From NCBI GenBank assembly GCA_017694845.1, contig JADIMI010000081.1:1-55506 (forward strand): DNA of 55,506 bases, read 5' to 3'. Under the pieces are notes generated by a model. It searched no databases. It saw nothing but the letters and a program-made list of their open reading frames with translations, and had not been told where the DNA came from. The stretch is from Candidatus Cryptobacteroides intestinavium. GTDB taxonomy: Bacteria; Bacteroidota; Bacteroidia; Bacteroidales; UBA932. The translations under genes were made by a program, and so were the position numbers. Below, in pieces: positions 35,119 to 43,761 of the stretch (position 1 is its first letter; each line of letters opens with the position of its first letter).

Positions 35119-36009
35119 ATGAACAACAGATTGCCGGAATATTTTCTTGAAAAACCGCAGCTGACCGGGACGGTCACCTTTGCTGTGCTGTTCGCCATAG
35201 TCTTTCTCAACATATATATACCGTTTTCGGACACCGCCTGGTTCAGGCTCGGCAATTCCGTCTTCTTTCTTTTCACGGCAGGTTTCATAGCGGTGTCAGT
35301 GCTGATACTTGCCGCGAGCAGGATACTTATGTATTTTTCCAGGAAATGGTTCAGGATGACATATCTTGTCTATATACTGTGGTGTTTCGCGGAAGTCATC
35401 CTTATCTGCCTGTTCTACACTTTTGTCACGATCGATGTCCAGCATCCGTCGGTCCCTCCTGCGAGGATATTCTCCAAGGCGCTGTTCTACGGGGTGATAT
35501 GTCTGATCACGCCTTATACGCTTTCCGGGATGTATTATGCGATACTGGACAAGAACAGGACCATCCGGCTTATGAGCTCCCAGGGGTTTGCATCCGATCA
35601 GGAACCGTTCAAGGGCAAGGAGAGCCAGATAACCCTTTTCGACTATGCCGGGGCCCTCAAGTTTTCCGTGAAGTCCTCCAATCTGTATTACATCGAGGCG
35701 GATGACAACTATATCAAGGCCTGGTATACAGACAGCAGGGGGGTGCTGAAGAAATATATACTCCGCAGCCGCCTCAAGACCATAGAGGAAAGTTTCAAGG
35801 GGACATCGCTGATCCGCTGCAACAGGAAGTATATAGTCAATGTGGACAAGATAAAGGTATTGAGAAAGGAGGATGATGGCTATGTCATAGATCTTGACAA
35901 CGAGGAGGTGCCTCCTATCGCTGTCACGAAGACATACGTCCAGAATGTGCTCAGCCGTTTCTCTCCGCAGCCAGGTGCACAGGATGAGGGGAAAGGCCCT
36001 TCAGCGTGA
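35119..36009 (+). CDS. Membrane-bound LytTR-family transcriptional regulator
   Basis: A 296-residue protein with four hydrophobic helices in the first 150 residues and a C-terminal LytTR DNA-binding domain (about 180-285). The latter shows NLYYIEADDNYIKAWY, LRSRLKTIEESF, LIRCNRKYIVNVDKI and the closing IAVTKTYVQNVL. There is no receiver domain and no kinase gene next to it, so it is a one-component membrane regulator. Its targets are not known; it stands between the fab operon and the polyene-type cluster, and a link to either is only positional. Confidence 0.9.
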   Translation: MNNRLPEYFLEKPQLTGTVTFAVLFAIVFLNIYIPFSDTAWFRLGNSVFFLFTAGFIAVSVLILAASRILMYFSRKWFRMTYLVYILWCFAEVILICLFYTFVTIDVQHPSVPPARIFSKALFYGVICLITPYTLSGMYYAILDKNRTIRLMSSQGFASDQEPFKGKESQITLFDYAGALKFSVKSSNLYYIEADDNYIKAWYTDSRGVLKKYILRSRLKTIEESFKGTSLIRCNRKYIVNVDKIKVLRKEDDGYVIDLDNEEVPPIAVTKTYVQNVLSRFSPQPGAQDEGKGPSA

Positions 36010-36012
36010 AAT

Positions 36013-36456
36013 CTATCTTTTCCTGCCGTCCCTTTTCCTCCGGTCTCCCCTCAGGTGGGAGGCGGCATGTACGATCGCCTCATCCATAAAGATACCTCTG
36101 GCTGCCAGCAGGTCGAGGATTATGGCGACAAGCGGGAATACCGCGGTGATGGAGAATACCATTTCGTTCCAGTGCCTGATGATGTCGACGGCAAGCCAGA
36201 GCTGGAAGGCGAGCTGAAGGATGGCGGTCAGAATGCACACCCTCATCTGCAGCATTCTTGCCTTGAAGGTGGCGATCGCCGTGACGTTGGCCGCTGTGAG
36301 CATTATCAGAAACAGCAGGTAAGGTACATATTCCCCATATCCTATCTTTTCGCTGGCTCCGTCGGGACCCAGTACGGTTGCAAAATTGCTGAAGAACATC
36401 GATGCTGTCAGAATGGTCGATATTCCGAGGTATAAAGTCTGTATTCTCTGCCACAT
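36013..36456 (-). CDS. DUF4293 family membrane protein
   Basis: A 147-residue protein with four transmembrane helices. It begins MWQRIQTLYLGISTIL, the usual start of DUF4293, a Bacteroidota family of unknown function; I chose 36456 over 36486 for that reason. The C-terminus is basic (RRKRDGRKR). It converges on the LytTR gene with 3 bp between stops. Confidence 0.8.
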   Translation of the reverse strand: MWQRIQTLYLGISTILTASMFFSNFATVLGPDGASEKIGYGEYVPYLLFLIMLTAANVTAIATFKARMLQMRVCILTAILQLAFQLWLAVDIIRHWNEMVFSITAVFPLVAIILDLLAARGIFMDEAIVHAASHLRGDRRKRDGRKR

Positions 36457-36548
36457 AATATCTGTCGAGTCTGATAAGGTCGGCAAAAATAGGAAATTTC
36501 ATTAGAAAAAACTATATTTGAAGGTTGTCAAATGTAAATAATAGCGGT

Positions 36549-37412
36549 ATGAGAATAGCGGAATCAGAACTTATAATCAATCCGGATGGATCAGTCTTCC
36601 ATCTTCACATCAAGCCTGACGAACTGGCTGACAATGTGATACTGGTCGGGGACCCGGGCAGGGTGGATATGGTTTCGGAGTATCTCGAAGACAAGGAATT
36701 CAGGCACCAGTCCAGAGAATTCGTCTCCGTCACCGGGAAATATGCCGGCAAGCGGCTGACCGTGCTCTCGACAGGTATCGGGACGGACAATATCGATATC
36801 GTGATGAACGAGCTCGATGCCCTGGCCAACATCGATTTCGGGACAAGGGAGGTCAGGGAGAAGAAGAGATCCCTCAATATATTGAGAATAGGGACGTCCG
36901 GAGCCATACAGCCTGACATTCCCGTGGGCTCGTTTGTCTTCTCCGATATATCTGTAGGATGCGATGGGCTGCTCAACTGGTATGCGGACAGGGACAGGAT
37001 CATTGTCCCCGGTATGGCTGAGGCGTTTATGGAGCACACTCGCTGGGACAGGCATCTGCCGGTTCCGTATTTCGTGCGTGCCGGTGAGGATATGTCTTCC
37101 AGATTTGCAGGATGCACGGTCCGGGGAATGACCATCTCCGCCTCAGGATTCTACGGTCCGCAGGGCAGGGTGCTCAGGCTGCCGCTGTCGATGCCTGATA
37201 TGCTCGAGACGTTCGAGTCTTTCCGTTTCGGGGAGTGGAGGATAACCAATTTCGAGATGGAGGGTTCTGCGATAGCGGGGATCGCGGCGCATCTGGGACA
37301 TAATGCCGGCACTGTATGCTGCATTATCGCCAACAGGCATCTCAAGTCAAGCACTCCGGACTACAAGCCTCTTGTCAGGAAGCTTGTCGAGCTTGCTTTG
37401 GATAAAATTTAG
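36549..37412 (+). CDS. Nucleoside phosphorylase (uridine phosphorylase-like)
   Basis: A 287-residue phosphorylase of the PNP/UDP family. The phosphate loop is ILVGDPGRVDMVS near 40-52, with STGIGTDNIDIVMNEL, RIGTSGAIQPDIPVGSFV, and NFEMEGSAIAG, whose Met-Glu binds ribose. It cleaves a nucleoside to base plus ribose 1-phosphate; the base is probably uracil, but this is not certain. The ATG at 36549 was chosen over a TTG at 36525 because a TATATTTG box at 36513-36520 places the transcript start near 36527. Confidence 0.85.
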   Translation: MRIAESELIINPDGSVFHLHIKPDELADNVILVGDPGRVDMVSEYLEDKEFRHQSREFVSVTGKYAGKRLTVLSTGIGTDNIDIVMNELDALANIDFGTREVREKKRSLNILRIGTSGAIQPDIPVGSFVFSDISVGCDGLLNWYADRDRIIVPGMAEAFMEHTRWDRHLPVPYFVRAGEDMSSRFAGCTVRGMTISASGFYGPQGRVLRLPLSMPDMLETFESFRFGEWRITNFEMEGSAIAGIAAHLGHNAGTVCCIIANRHLKSSTPDYKPLVRKLVELALDKI

Positions 37413-37420
37413 TACCTTTG
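37393..37420 (+). promoter_or_regulatory. Putative promoter of the polyene-type cluster
   Basis: TACCTTTG at 37413-37420 begins directly after the stop of the phosphorylase gene, with TTG at 37393-37395 (17 bp spacing). The leader of about 80 nt to the first ACP gene opens with a hairpin (CCTGTC 37424-37429 / GACAGG 37439-37444). Confidence 0.55.
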
Positions 37421-37505
37421 CGCCCTGTCCGGTAACCCGACAGGAAAGACGGTCGCTCCGGCAGGTTTAATGTAACGTGTATTAAGTTCATTCTTGCATA
37501 TAATT

Positions 37506-37751
37506 ATGGAAAGACAGCAACTCGTAGAGAAAGCAAGGGAAATAATGGCGGAAGAGTTCGAGGTGGACAAGGAGAGCATCACCGAGGATGCTCCGCTTAT
37601 GGAGACGCTTGACCTTGACAGTCTTGATATCGTGGATATGGTGGTCATTGTGGAAGAACATTTCGGGTTCAAGCTCGCAAAGGAGGACTTTGCTTTGCTA
37701 CGGACTTTTTCCGATTTCTATGATCTGTTGATGACAAAGGCAGAGAAATAG
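37506..37751 (+). CDS. Acyl carrier protein (first ACP of the cluster)
   Basis: An 81-residue ACP. The phosphopantetheine serine is Ser39 in LDLDSLDIVDM. It is acidic, with four-helix layout and no extra domain. The start at 37506 (MERQQLVEKA) is preferred over an upstream in-frame start at 37494. It lies 4 bp before the LPLAT gene, so it belongs to this cluster rather than to the fab operon. Confidence 0.93.
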   Translation: MERQQLVEKAREIMAEEFEVDKESITEDAPLMETLDLDSLDIVDMVVIVEEHFGFKLAKEDFALLRTFSDFYDLLMTKAEK

Positions 37752-37755
37752 GTCT

Positions 37756-38658
37756 ATGAAAAGACAATGGAAGGGAAGGACGAGAGGCGGTCCGTTCGGC
37801 TATCTTTTCTTTATCTGGCTGGTCCGCACCGCAGGCCTTGGTGCAGCGTATGCTTTCCTCGGGCTTGTCGTCGTATATTTCATTGTCGCGGCACCTTCAC
37901 AGACAAGAAGCGTCTGGGTCTACTCCAGACGGATCCTCCGTTATGGCCATCTGCGTTCGGCCGGATTCCTTTTCCGTTCATATTATGCGTTCGGCCAGTC
38001 AATAATAGACAAGGTCGTGGCAGGTATGGGGATGGCTGACAGGTTTACATACGTATTCGACGGCAGGGATGTCATTATGGAGATGGTCAGGTCGCGGAAA
38101 GGGTGTGTGGTGATCGGTGCCCATACGGGATCCTGGCAGATGGGGGCTTCCTTTTTCGGGAAGGCGGGAGCCAGGGTCAATGTGGTGATGCTGGACAATG
38201 AGTACAGGTCAGTCAAGGATATTGTAAGCCGTAATGTCTGCCAGCCTGATTTCAAGGTCATTCCCCTGGATGACAGTGATTTCTCTTTTCTCATATCCAT
38301 TACGTCCGCATTGCGGGATGGGGAGCTGGTATGCTTCCAGGGCGACAGGTACATTAACGAGGACAGGGTGATGAGGACGGAATTCCTGGGGTATCAGGCA
38401 GAGTTTCCGGAAGGTCCTTTCCATCTTGCGGCAAGTCTGGGCTGTCCGGCCGTATTCTATTTTGCAATGCGTGAGAAAGGAAGGAGATACAGGTTCATTT
38501 TCAGGACTCCTGAAATGATATCTCCGAGAAATGACGGGGAGAAGATGAATGACTATATCTTCCGGACATATATATCCGCACTTGAAGAGGTGGTGAGGGA
38601 ATATCCCGGGCAGTGGTTCAATTACTACGATTTTTGGAAACTTTATTCTGACAAATGA
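37756..38658 (+). CDS. LpxL/HtrB-like lysophospholipid acyltransferase (LPLAT)
   Basis: A 300-residue acyltransferase with an N-terminal membrane anchor (about residues 17-45). The catalytic His is His123 in VVIGAHTGSWQMG, where the family usually has H-x4-D/E; here the loop is HTGSWQ. Other markers are ELVCFQGDRYINEDR and FPEGPFHLA. In aryl-polyene clusters such enzymes attach the polyene acyl chain from ACP to a lipid carrier; that role is inferred here. It overlaps the next gene by 4 bp (ATGA). Confidence 0.88.
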   Translation: MKRQWKGRTRGGPFGYLFFIWLVRTAGLGAAYAFLGLVVVYFIVAAPSQTRSVWVYSRRILRYGHLRSAGFLFRSYYAFGQSIIDKVVAGMGMADRFTYVFDGRDVIMEMVRSRKGCVVIGAHTGSWQMGASFFGKAGARVNVVMLDNEYRSVKDIVSRNVCQPDFKVIPLDDSDFSFLISITSALRDGELVCFQGDRYINEDRVMRTEFLGYQAEFPEGPFHLAASLGCPAVFYFAMREKGRRYRFIFRTPEMISPRNDGEKMNDYIFRTYISALEEVVREYPGQWFNYYDFWKLYSDK

Positions 38659-39746
38659 TGCACAGCAGATACGGAAAAGACAGTCTGTCGGCGAGGCAGG
38701 CGCAGGAGATGGCGCATATCATAGCTTTCGGCCCGGTGATCTTCCAGGTGAGCAGGGTGATGCTCGATTATGGGATCTTCGACTATCTCCGCTCCCGTAC
38801 TGATGACGGGGCAACCGTCGGGGAAGTCGCGCAGGCGGTATGCATAACCGATTATGCAGCGAAGGTGCTGCTGGAGTCTTCCATCACACTGGGCACTGTG
38901 CTCTGCAATGATGGCAGATATTCTCTCTCCAAGGTCGGCTGGTTCTTCCTCACCGATCCGATGGTGAAGGTGAATATGGATTTCAACTATGACATCAATT
39001 ACAAGGGGATGTTCCATCTTGAGGAGGCTCTTGTGGAGGGGCGGCCGGCAGGCCTTGCCGAACTCGGCCCCTGGAAGACGATCTATGAGGGGCTTTCCCT
39101 TCTTTCTCCGCAGCAGCAGAGCAGCTGGTTCGGTTTCGACCATTTCTATTCCGACTCGGCGTTCGACGATGCTCTGCCGAAAGTCTTTGCATCCGCCCCG
39201 TCAAGAATATTGGATATCGGAGGGAATACGGGAAAATGGGCTATGAAATGTGTCGGATACAGCAAGGATGTGATGGTGACAGTGGCGGATCTTCCGGGCC
39301 AGATCTCGATGCTTGAAAAGCAGATAGCCGGGCAGCCTGGGGCGGACAGGGTGGATACGTTCAGTATAGATATCCTGGACAGGGATTCCAGGCTTCCTTA
39401 TGGATATGATGCCGTATGGATGAGCCAGTTTCTCGACTGTTTCTCCGACAGACAGGTTGTCGACATACTTATGAGGGTGACTGAGTCATTGAATCCAGGA
39501 GGCAGGGTATTCATTATGGAGACTTTGTGGGACAGGCAGAAATACACTGCCGCATCGTTCGATCTTGCACAGACCAGTGTATATTTTACAGCTATGGCAA
39601 ACGGCAACAGCAAGATGTTCAATTCGGAGGATCTTATGTCGTATATCCGTGAGAGCAGTCTCGAACCGGTCTCCATCGCTGATGGGCTCGGATATGCACA
39701 CAGCCTGATAGAGTGCACAAAGTCAGACAAGAGGCGAAATAATTGA
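38655..39746 (+). CDS. SAM-dependent O-methyltransferase-like protein
   Basis: A 363-residue methyltransferase of the plant-type/hydroxyneurosporene O-methyltransferase family. The N-terminal 120 residues form a winged-helix dimerisation domain (GATVGEVAQAVCITDYAAKVLLE), and the SAM loop is RILDIGGNTGK at 184-194, followed by ADLPGQI. The late catalytic His of O-methyltransferases is not clear; MSQFLDCFSDRQ occupies its region. In flexirubin-type pathways a ring hydroxyl could be the target; this is inference. Start MMHS at 38655 gives ATGA coupling to the acyltransferase gene. Confidence 0.85.
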   Translation: MMHSRYGKDSLSARQAQEMAHIIAFGPVIFQVSRVMLDYGIFDYLRSRTDDGATVGEVAQAVCITDYAAKVLLESSITLGTVLCNDGRYSLSKVGWFFLTDPMVKVNMDFNYDINYKGMFHLEEALVEGRPAGLAELGPWKTIYEGLSLLSPQQQSSWFGFDHFYSDSAFDDALPKVFASAPSRILDIGGNTGKWAMKCVGYSKDVMVTVADLPGQISMLEKQIAGQPGADRVDTFSIDILDRDSRLPYGYDAVWMSQFLDCFSDRQVVDILMRVTESLNPGGRVFIMETLWDRQKYTAASFDLAQTSVYFTAMANGNSKMFNSEDLMSYIRESSLEPVSIADGLGYAHSLIECTKSDKRRNN

Positions 39747-39762
39747 CAGGGAGGGATATAAA

Positions 39763-41508
39763 ATGACAAGGAAGAAGATATATGTAGCCGGAGAAGGTAT
39801 GATAACGGCACTGGGCAGAGGCGTGGAGAATAATGTCTCAGCCATTCGGTCAGGAAAGTCAGGGGTGTGCAGGCATTCCGGGCTGCTGAAAGATGAGTCC
39901 GGCAATGATGTCCCGGTTATGTGCGGACTTGTTCCGGAGGAGGTCGTCTCCCGGCTCCGGGAGGAGTATTCCGGAGTCTCCGTCACATTGACCAGACTTG
40001 AGCTGCTTGCTGCAGGCGCTCTGGCAGATGCCCTCGCGGATGCAGATTCCAGAAGAGAATCCGGAGGCAATGGCGTTTCCGCCTGCAGACGTGCGCTGGT
40101 GTTTGCCTCTACAAAGGGTAATATAGGTATCCTCGGATCCTGTCCGTCCGGAAGCCTTCCTGAAGATGTCTATCTGGATGTGACAGCGAGGAAGATAGGT
40201 ATGCTGTACGGCTGCTCTCCGGAGGATGTCTACACTGTATCGAATGCCTGCATTTCCGGAGTCTCGGCAATGGTGGTGGCAAAGAGGTTCATTGAATACG
40301 GACGCTACGATGAGGTCGCCGTGGTCGGGGCGGATGAACTGTCAGAATTCATAGTCAGCGGATTCGCTTCTTTCAGGTCGTTGAGTAGTGAACTGTGCAG
40401 GCCGTACGATGCTGCAAGGTGCGGGCTGAATCTCGGTGAGGCTGCAGGTGCGGTTATCCTTTCGTCTTGTTCAGACGGAAACAGTGCGGTACTGTCTGGA
40501 GGGTCCATAAGCGATGATGCGAATCATATCTCGGGACCGTCCAGGACCGGAGATGCCCTTTATTTCGCAATACGGGATGCTATGGCTGATGCGGGGATCG
40601 TGACAGGGGATGTGTCTTTCGTCAGCCTGCACGGGACCGCCACTGCATATAATGATGAAATGGAGTCCAAGGCTGTTGCGCTGGCCGGCCTTTCGGGAAC
40701 GTATGTGCAGAGCCTGAAACCATATATCGGACATACCCTCGGTGCAAGCGGGGTAGTCGAGACCATACTTTGCATACAGCAGCTTAAGTCCGGGGAGGTA
40801 TGGGGTACACCGGGATTCAAGGAACCGGGAGTGCCGGAGCATCTGGACGTGAGTGCCGGCACAAGACAGGCTGAGATGCGCCACTGTGTCAAGACAGCTT
40901 CCGGTTTCGGAGGCTGTAACGCGGCCATTGTCATCAGCATGCCGGGATATGCGGCTGACCTTCCGTCCAGGGACCGTTGCAGGACAGAGGTGCTGCGCCG
41001 TACGGAAGTGGACAGGAAGACACTTTCCCCTGGGTCAGATGCAGATGATTTCCACACTCTTGTCAGGGAAAGGTACAGGTCGTTGGGAATCAATGATATG
41101 AAGTTCTATAAAATGGATGATATGAGCAAGCTCGGATATATTGCCTCCCATATACTGCTGGAAGGGCTGCAGTTCTCTCCGGAAGATATGGCGGTCATCC
41201 TCCAGAACAGGAGCTCATCCCTGGATTCTGACCTGAAGCATCTGTACAATATCACATCCGGTCCGGGGGCAGGCCCGGCGGTCTTTGTATATACATTGCC
41301 GAATGTAGCTTCCGGGGAGATATCCATAAGGCACAGGATCAAGGGAGAGAACACTTTCTTCATTTCTTCCGCATATCGCAGGAGCGATCTTGAAGACTAC
41401 GCTGCGATGGTGCTGACATCATCCAATGCCAGATACTGCATAGTCGGCTGGCTGGAATATATGGGCGGGGAATATGAAGCCAGTTTCGAACTTCTGGAAA
41501 AGAAATAG
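39763..41508 (+). CDS. Beta-ketoacyl synthase fused to a Cys-less KS-like C-terminal domain
   Basis: A 581-residue protein. Residues 1-395 form a ketosynthase with the triad Cys163 (SNACISGVSAM), His290 (SLHGTATAYND) and His324 (YIGHTLGASG). Residues about 430-581 are a second, shorter domain containing PAVFVYTLPNVASGEISIRH, which matches by pattern the free-standing protein at 43105 (PVPFIYSTFNTVAGQIALI). Neither of these has a Cys where KS has one. The C-terminal part may act as a chain-length-factor-like partner. The gene starts 16 bp after the methyltransferase and ends 23 bp before the second ACP. Confidence 0.88.
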   Translation: MTRKKIYVAGEGMITALGRGVENNVSAIRSGKSGVCRHSGLLKDESGNDVPVMCGLVPEEVVSRLREEYSGVSVTLTRLELLAAGALADALADADSRRESGGNGVSACRRALVFASTKGNIGILGSCPSGSLPEDVYLDVTARKIGMLYGCSPEDVYTVSNACISGVSAMVVAKRFIEYGRYDEVAVVGADELSEFIVSGFASFRSLSSELCRPYDAARCGLNLGEAAGAVILSSCSDGNSAVLSGGSISDDANHISGPSRTGDALYFAIRDAMADAGIVTGDVSFVSLHGTATAYNDEMESKAVALAGLSGTYVQSLKPYIGHTLGASGVVETILCIQQLKSGEVWGTPGFKEPGVPEHLDVSAGTRQAEMRHCVKTASGFGGCNAAIVISMPGYAADLPSRDRCRTEVLRRTEVDRKTLSPGSDADDFHTLVRERYRSLGINDMKFYKMDDMSKLGYIASHILLEGLQFSPEDMAVILQNRSSSLDSDLKHLYNITSGPGAGPAVFVYTLPNVASGEISIRHRIKGENTFFISSAYRRSDLEDYAAMVLTSSNARYCIVGWLEYMGGEYEASFELLEKK

Positions 41509-41531
41509 ATCGACAAATACCTATAAATATT

Positions 41532-41789
41532 ATGGAAGAGATCATAGAGAAACTCAAAAGTCAGATAATCGAGGCGTTGAACCTTGAAGACCTTGTTCCT
41601 GAAGACATCGACCCGGACAAGCCTCTTTTCGGGGCGGAAGGGCTCGGACTTGATTCCATCGATGCCCTTGAACTGATACTTATTCTGGAAAGGGACTACG
41701 GCATCAGGCTGTCTGAACCAGGTGAGGGCAAGACGGTGTTTACCAGTGTAAGGACGATGGCGGAATATATCGTGTCGCACAGGAAATGA
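41532..41789 (+). CDS. Acyl carrier protein (second ACP of the cluster)
   Basis: An 85-residue ACP with the phosphopantetheine serine at Ser42 in GLGLDSIDALEL. It differs from the first ACP in sequence and length, as is usual for the two ACPs of aryl-polyene clusters. It overlaps the next ketosynthase gene by 4 bp (ATGA). Confidence 0.93.
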   Translation: MEEIIEKLKSQIIEALNLEDLVPEDIDPDKPLFGAEGLGLDSIDALELILILERDYGIRLSEPGEGKTVFTSVRTMAEYIVSHRK

Positions 41790-43003
41790 GAGACAGGATT
41801 CTGGTGACAGGTGTCGGGGCAGTGTCAGCTGCCGGAATGTCAGTGGAGGAGAATGTCGGGACATTGTCAGCCGGAAGACGTCCTCTGCATACACCGGAAC
41901 TCTTGAAGACATCCTTGAAGCTTCCTGTAGGCGAGGTGATGGCGGACAGCCGGGAGCTTCTCTCTATTCTGGGTCTTCATAAGGATAAGGTAGTGACAAG
42001 GACGGCCCTGCTCGCGGCACTGGCAGTCTCCGAGGCGGTCAGGGATGCAGGACTCGGGGCAAATGCACTCCAGGGAGGCCGTACGGGGCTGATTCTCGGA
42101 ACAAGCGCCGGTGGAATGGATCTCAGCGAGATCTTCTACGAGGAAGCCGGCAGGGGCGGCATCGCGGGAGACCTGAATCGTGTCAGAATGCACGACTGTG
42201 GAGCGACGGTCAGATTCGTTGCGGACTATATAGGCCTCAAGGGCTTCTCGACAGCAGTGAGCACGGCCTGTTCATCAGCCGGAAACGCGATAATGCTCGG
42301 CGCCAGAATGATTATGTCAGGACTGCTTGATACGGTGATAGCCGGCGGGTCAGACCCTCTCTGCCGTTTTACCATAAACGGGTTCAACTCATTGAGGATA
42401 CTTTCCTCTGACCTGTGCAGGCCGTTCGACATTGCAAGGGATGGACTGAATCTCGGGGAAGGAGCAGGCTTTATAGTCCTTGCGCGCGAGAGACCGGGTA
42501 TGGAGATGGCTGCAGACGGAAGGGCTTACTGCACCCTCAGCGGATGGGCCAACACGGATGAGGCCTATCATCAGACAGGAAGTCAACCCTCCGGCGATGG
42601 GGCTTATGCAGCGATGTCGGAGGCGCTTTCGGTGGCTGGACTCAATCCCGGGGACATAGACTATATAAATACTCACGGGACAGCGACAAGAGGCAATGAT
42701 CTTGCTGAAGGTACGGCCATTAGGCGGCTTTTCGGAGACAGGGCGGTATTCGGGTCGTTCAAGGGATATATCGGCCATACATTGGCTGCATCCGAAGGGA
42801 TAGAGGCTGTCCTGTGTGCGGTCTCGATCAAGAGGCAGGCAGTGTGGCCGAGTGCAGGCTTCTCTGAACCGGATCCGGAGATAGGCATCTCCCCGCTATG
42901 TCCTTCAGGAATGCAGCCGATGAGGATCAGGCATCTTGTCTCGAACAGTTTCGGGTTCGGAGGGAATGACTCCTCTCTGGTCTTTTCCGGACTGTCATCC
43001 TGA
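41786..43003 (+). CDS. Beta-ketoacyl synthase (FabF-like, second KS of the cluster)
   Basis: A 405-residue ketosynthase with Cys162 (STACSSAGNA), His297 (NTHGTATRGND) and His331 (YIGHTLAASEG), so it should be active. CRPFDIARDGLNLGEGAG is typical of the aryl-polyene KS branch. The final residues SGLSS and the stop codon are encoded by the first unit of a dispersed repeat (42983 onward), so the original C-terminus may have been altered by repeat insertion. The next gene starts about 100 bp later, the widest gap within the early part of the cluster. Confidence 0.9.
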   Translation: MRDRILVTGVGAVSAAGMSVEENVGTLSAGRRPLHTPELLKTSLKLPVGEVMADSRELLSILGLHKDKVVTRTALLAALAVSEAVRDAGLGANALQGGRTGLILGTSAGGMDLSEIFYEEAGRGGIAGDLNRVRMHDCGATVRFVADYIGLKGFSTAVSTACSSAGNAIMLGARMIMSGLLDTVIAGGSDPLCRFTINGFNSLRILSSDLCRPFDIARDGLNLGEGAGFIVLARERPGMEMAADGRAYCTLSGWANTDEAYHQTGSQPSGDGAYAAMSEALSVAGLNPGDIDYINTHGTATRGNDLAEGTAIRRLFGDRAVFGSFKGYIGHTLAASEGIEAVLCAVSIKRQAVWPSAGFSEPDPEIGISPLCPSGMQPMRIRHLVSNSFGFGGNDSSLVFSGLSS

Positions 43004-43070
43004 GCACCGCGAAGGATCTGTGACCTTTTTCCGGACTGTCATCCTGAGCATAGCGAAGGATCTGTGGCCG
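42983..43070. repeat. Dispersed short repeat, locus C: 44-bp tandem pair inside the cluster
   Basis: Two direct units of 44 bp (42983-43026 and 43027-43070) each contain CCGGACTGTCATCCTGAGCA followed by a GCGAAGGATCTGTG-like segment, and differ at a few bases. The first unit contributes the KS stop codon at 43001-43003. A short inverted remnant (GGAATGACAA) follows at 43069-43078. Confidence 0.85.
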
Positions 43071-43104
43071 GAATGACAATGGAAATAAATTATACACCAA
43101 TAAA

Positions 43105-43761
43105 ATGATAATAAAGTCAGCATACAGAATATGCCCTGCGGATGGACACGAACCGGATTACAGGGAACTCATCCCGGATGCCGGGCTGAGACGTCGTATG
43201 TCACGGATTGTGCGTATGGGCGTGGCATCGGCACTGGAGTGTCTCAGACCATTCCCCGGGCTTGTGCCGGATGCTGTCATAACCGCTACCGCTCTCGGCC
43301 CTCTTGCAGATACCGAGAAATTTCTCGGTGAAATGACCGCAAGGGAAGAGAGCCTGCTCAACCCTGTCCCTTTCATATATTCTACATTCAACACTGTTGC
43401 CGGTCAGATAGCCCTGATAAAGGGAATAAAGTCATATAATATGACATACGTCAATGGAGGGGAAAGTTTCAGGGATGCCATGCTTGATGCCGCTTTATGC
43501 ATTTCCGAAGGCAGGAAGGACATACTGGTAGTGTATTACGATGAGGTCACTCCATTTGCTGGGACGGTAATGGATATGATGGGCTGCCGGCATATAGATG
43601 ATGCCGTCGCTGTATCATTCCTTCTTTCAGGAGATACGGAAAGTGCGGAATCCGGCATCTCCGGGTACCGGCTGGATATTCAGGCGGACAGCCGGGATAT
43701 ACGTACGAATGCCGTGTCGGCCGATTCCCTCTATATGGAATATCTCAGGACAAGAATATGA
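43105..43761 (+). CDS. Ketosynthase N-terminal-like protein (chain-length-factor-like), lacking the active-site Cys
   Basis: A 218-residue protein matching the short beta-ketoacyl synthase-like family (Ketoacyl-synt_2) found in aryl-polyene and flexirubin clusters. VPDAVITATALGPLADTEKFL and PFIYSTFNTVAGQIAL are the recognisable parts. Where KS enzymes have a nucleophile Cys (xxxACxxG), this protein reads VNGGESFRDAML, with Gly. A role as a non-catalytic partner that sets chain length is plausible. It overlaps the deacetylase gene by 4 bp. Confidence 0.82.
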   Translation: MIIKSAYRICPADGHEPDYRELIPDAGLRRRMSRIVRMGVASALECLRPFPGLVPDAVITATALGPLADTEKFLGEMTAREESLLNPVPFIYSTFNTVAGQIALIKGIKSYNMTYVNGGESFRDAMLDAALCISEGRKDILVVYYDEVTPFAGTVMDMMGCRHIDDAVAVSFLLSGDTESAESGISGYRLDIQADSRDIRTNAVSADSLYMEYLRTRI

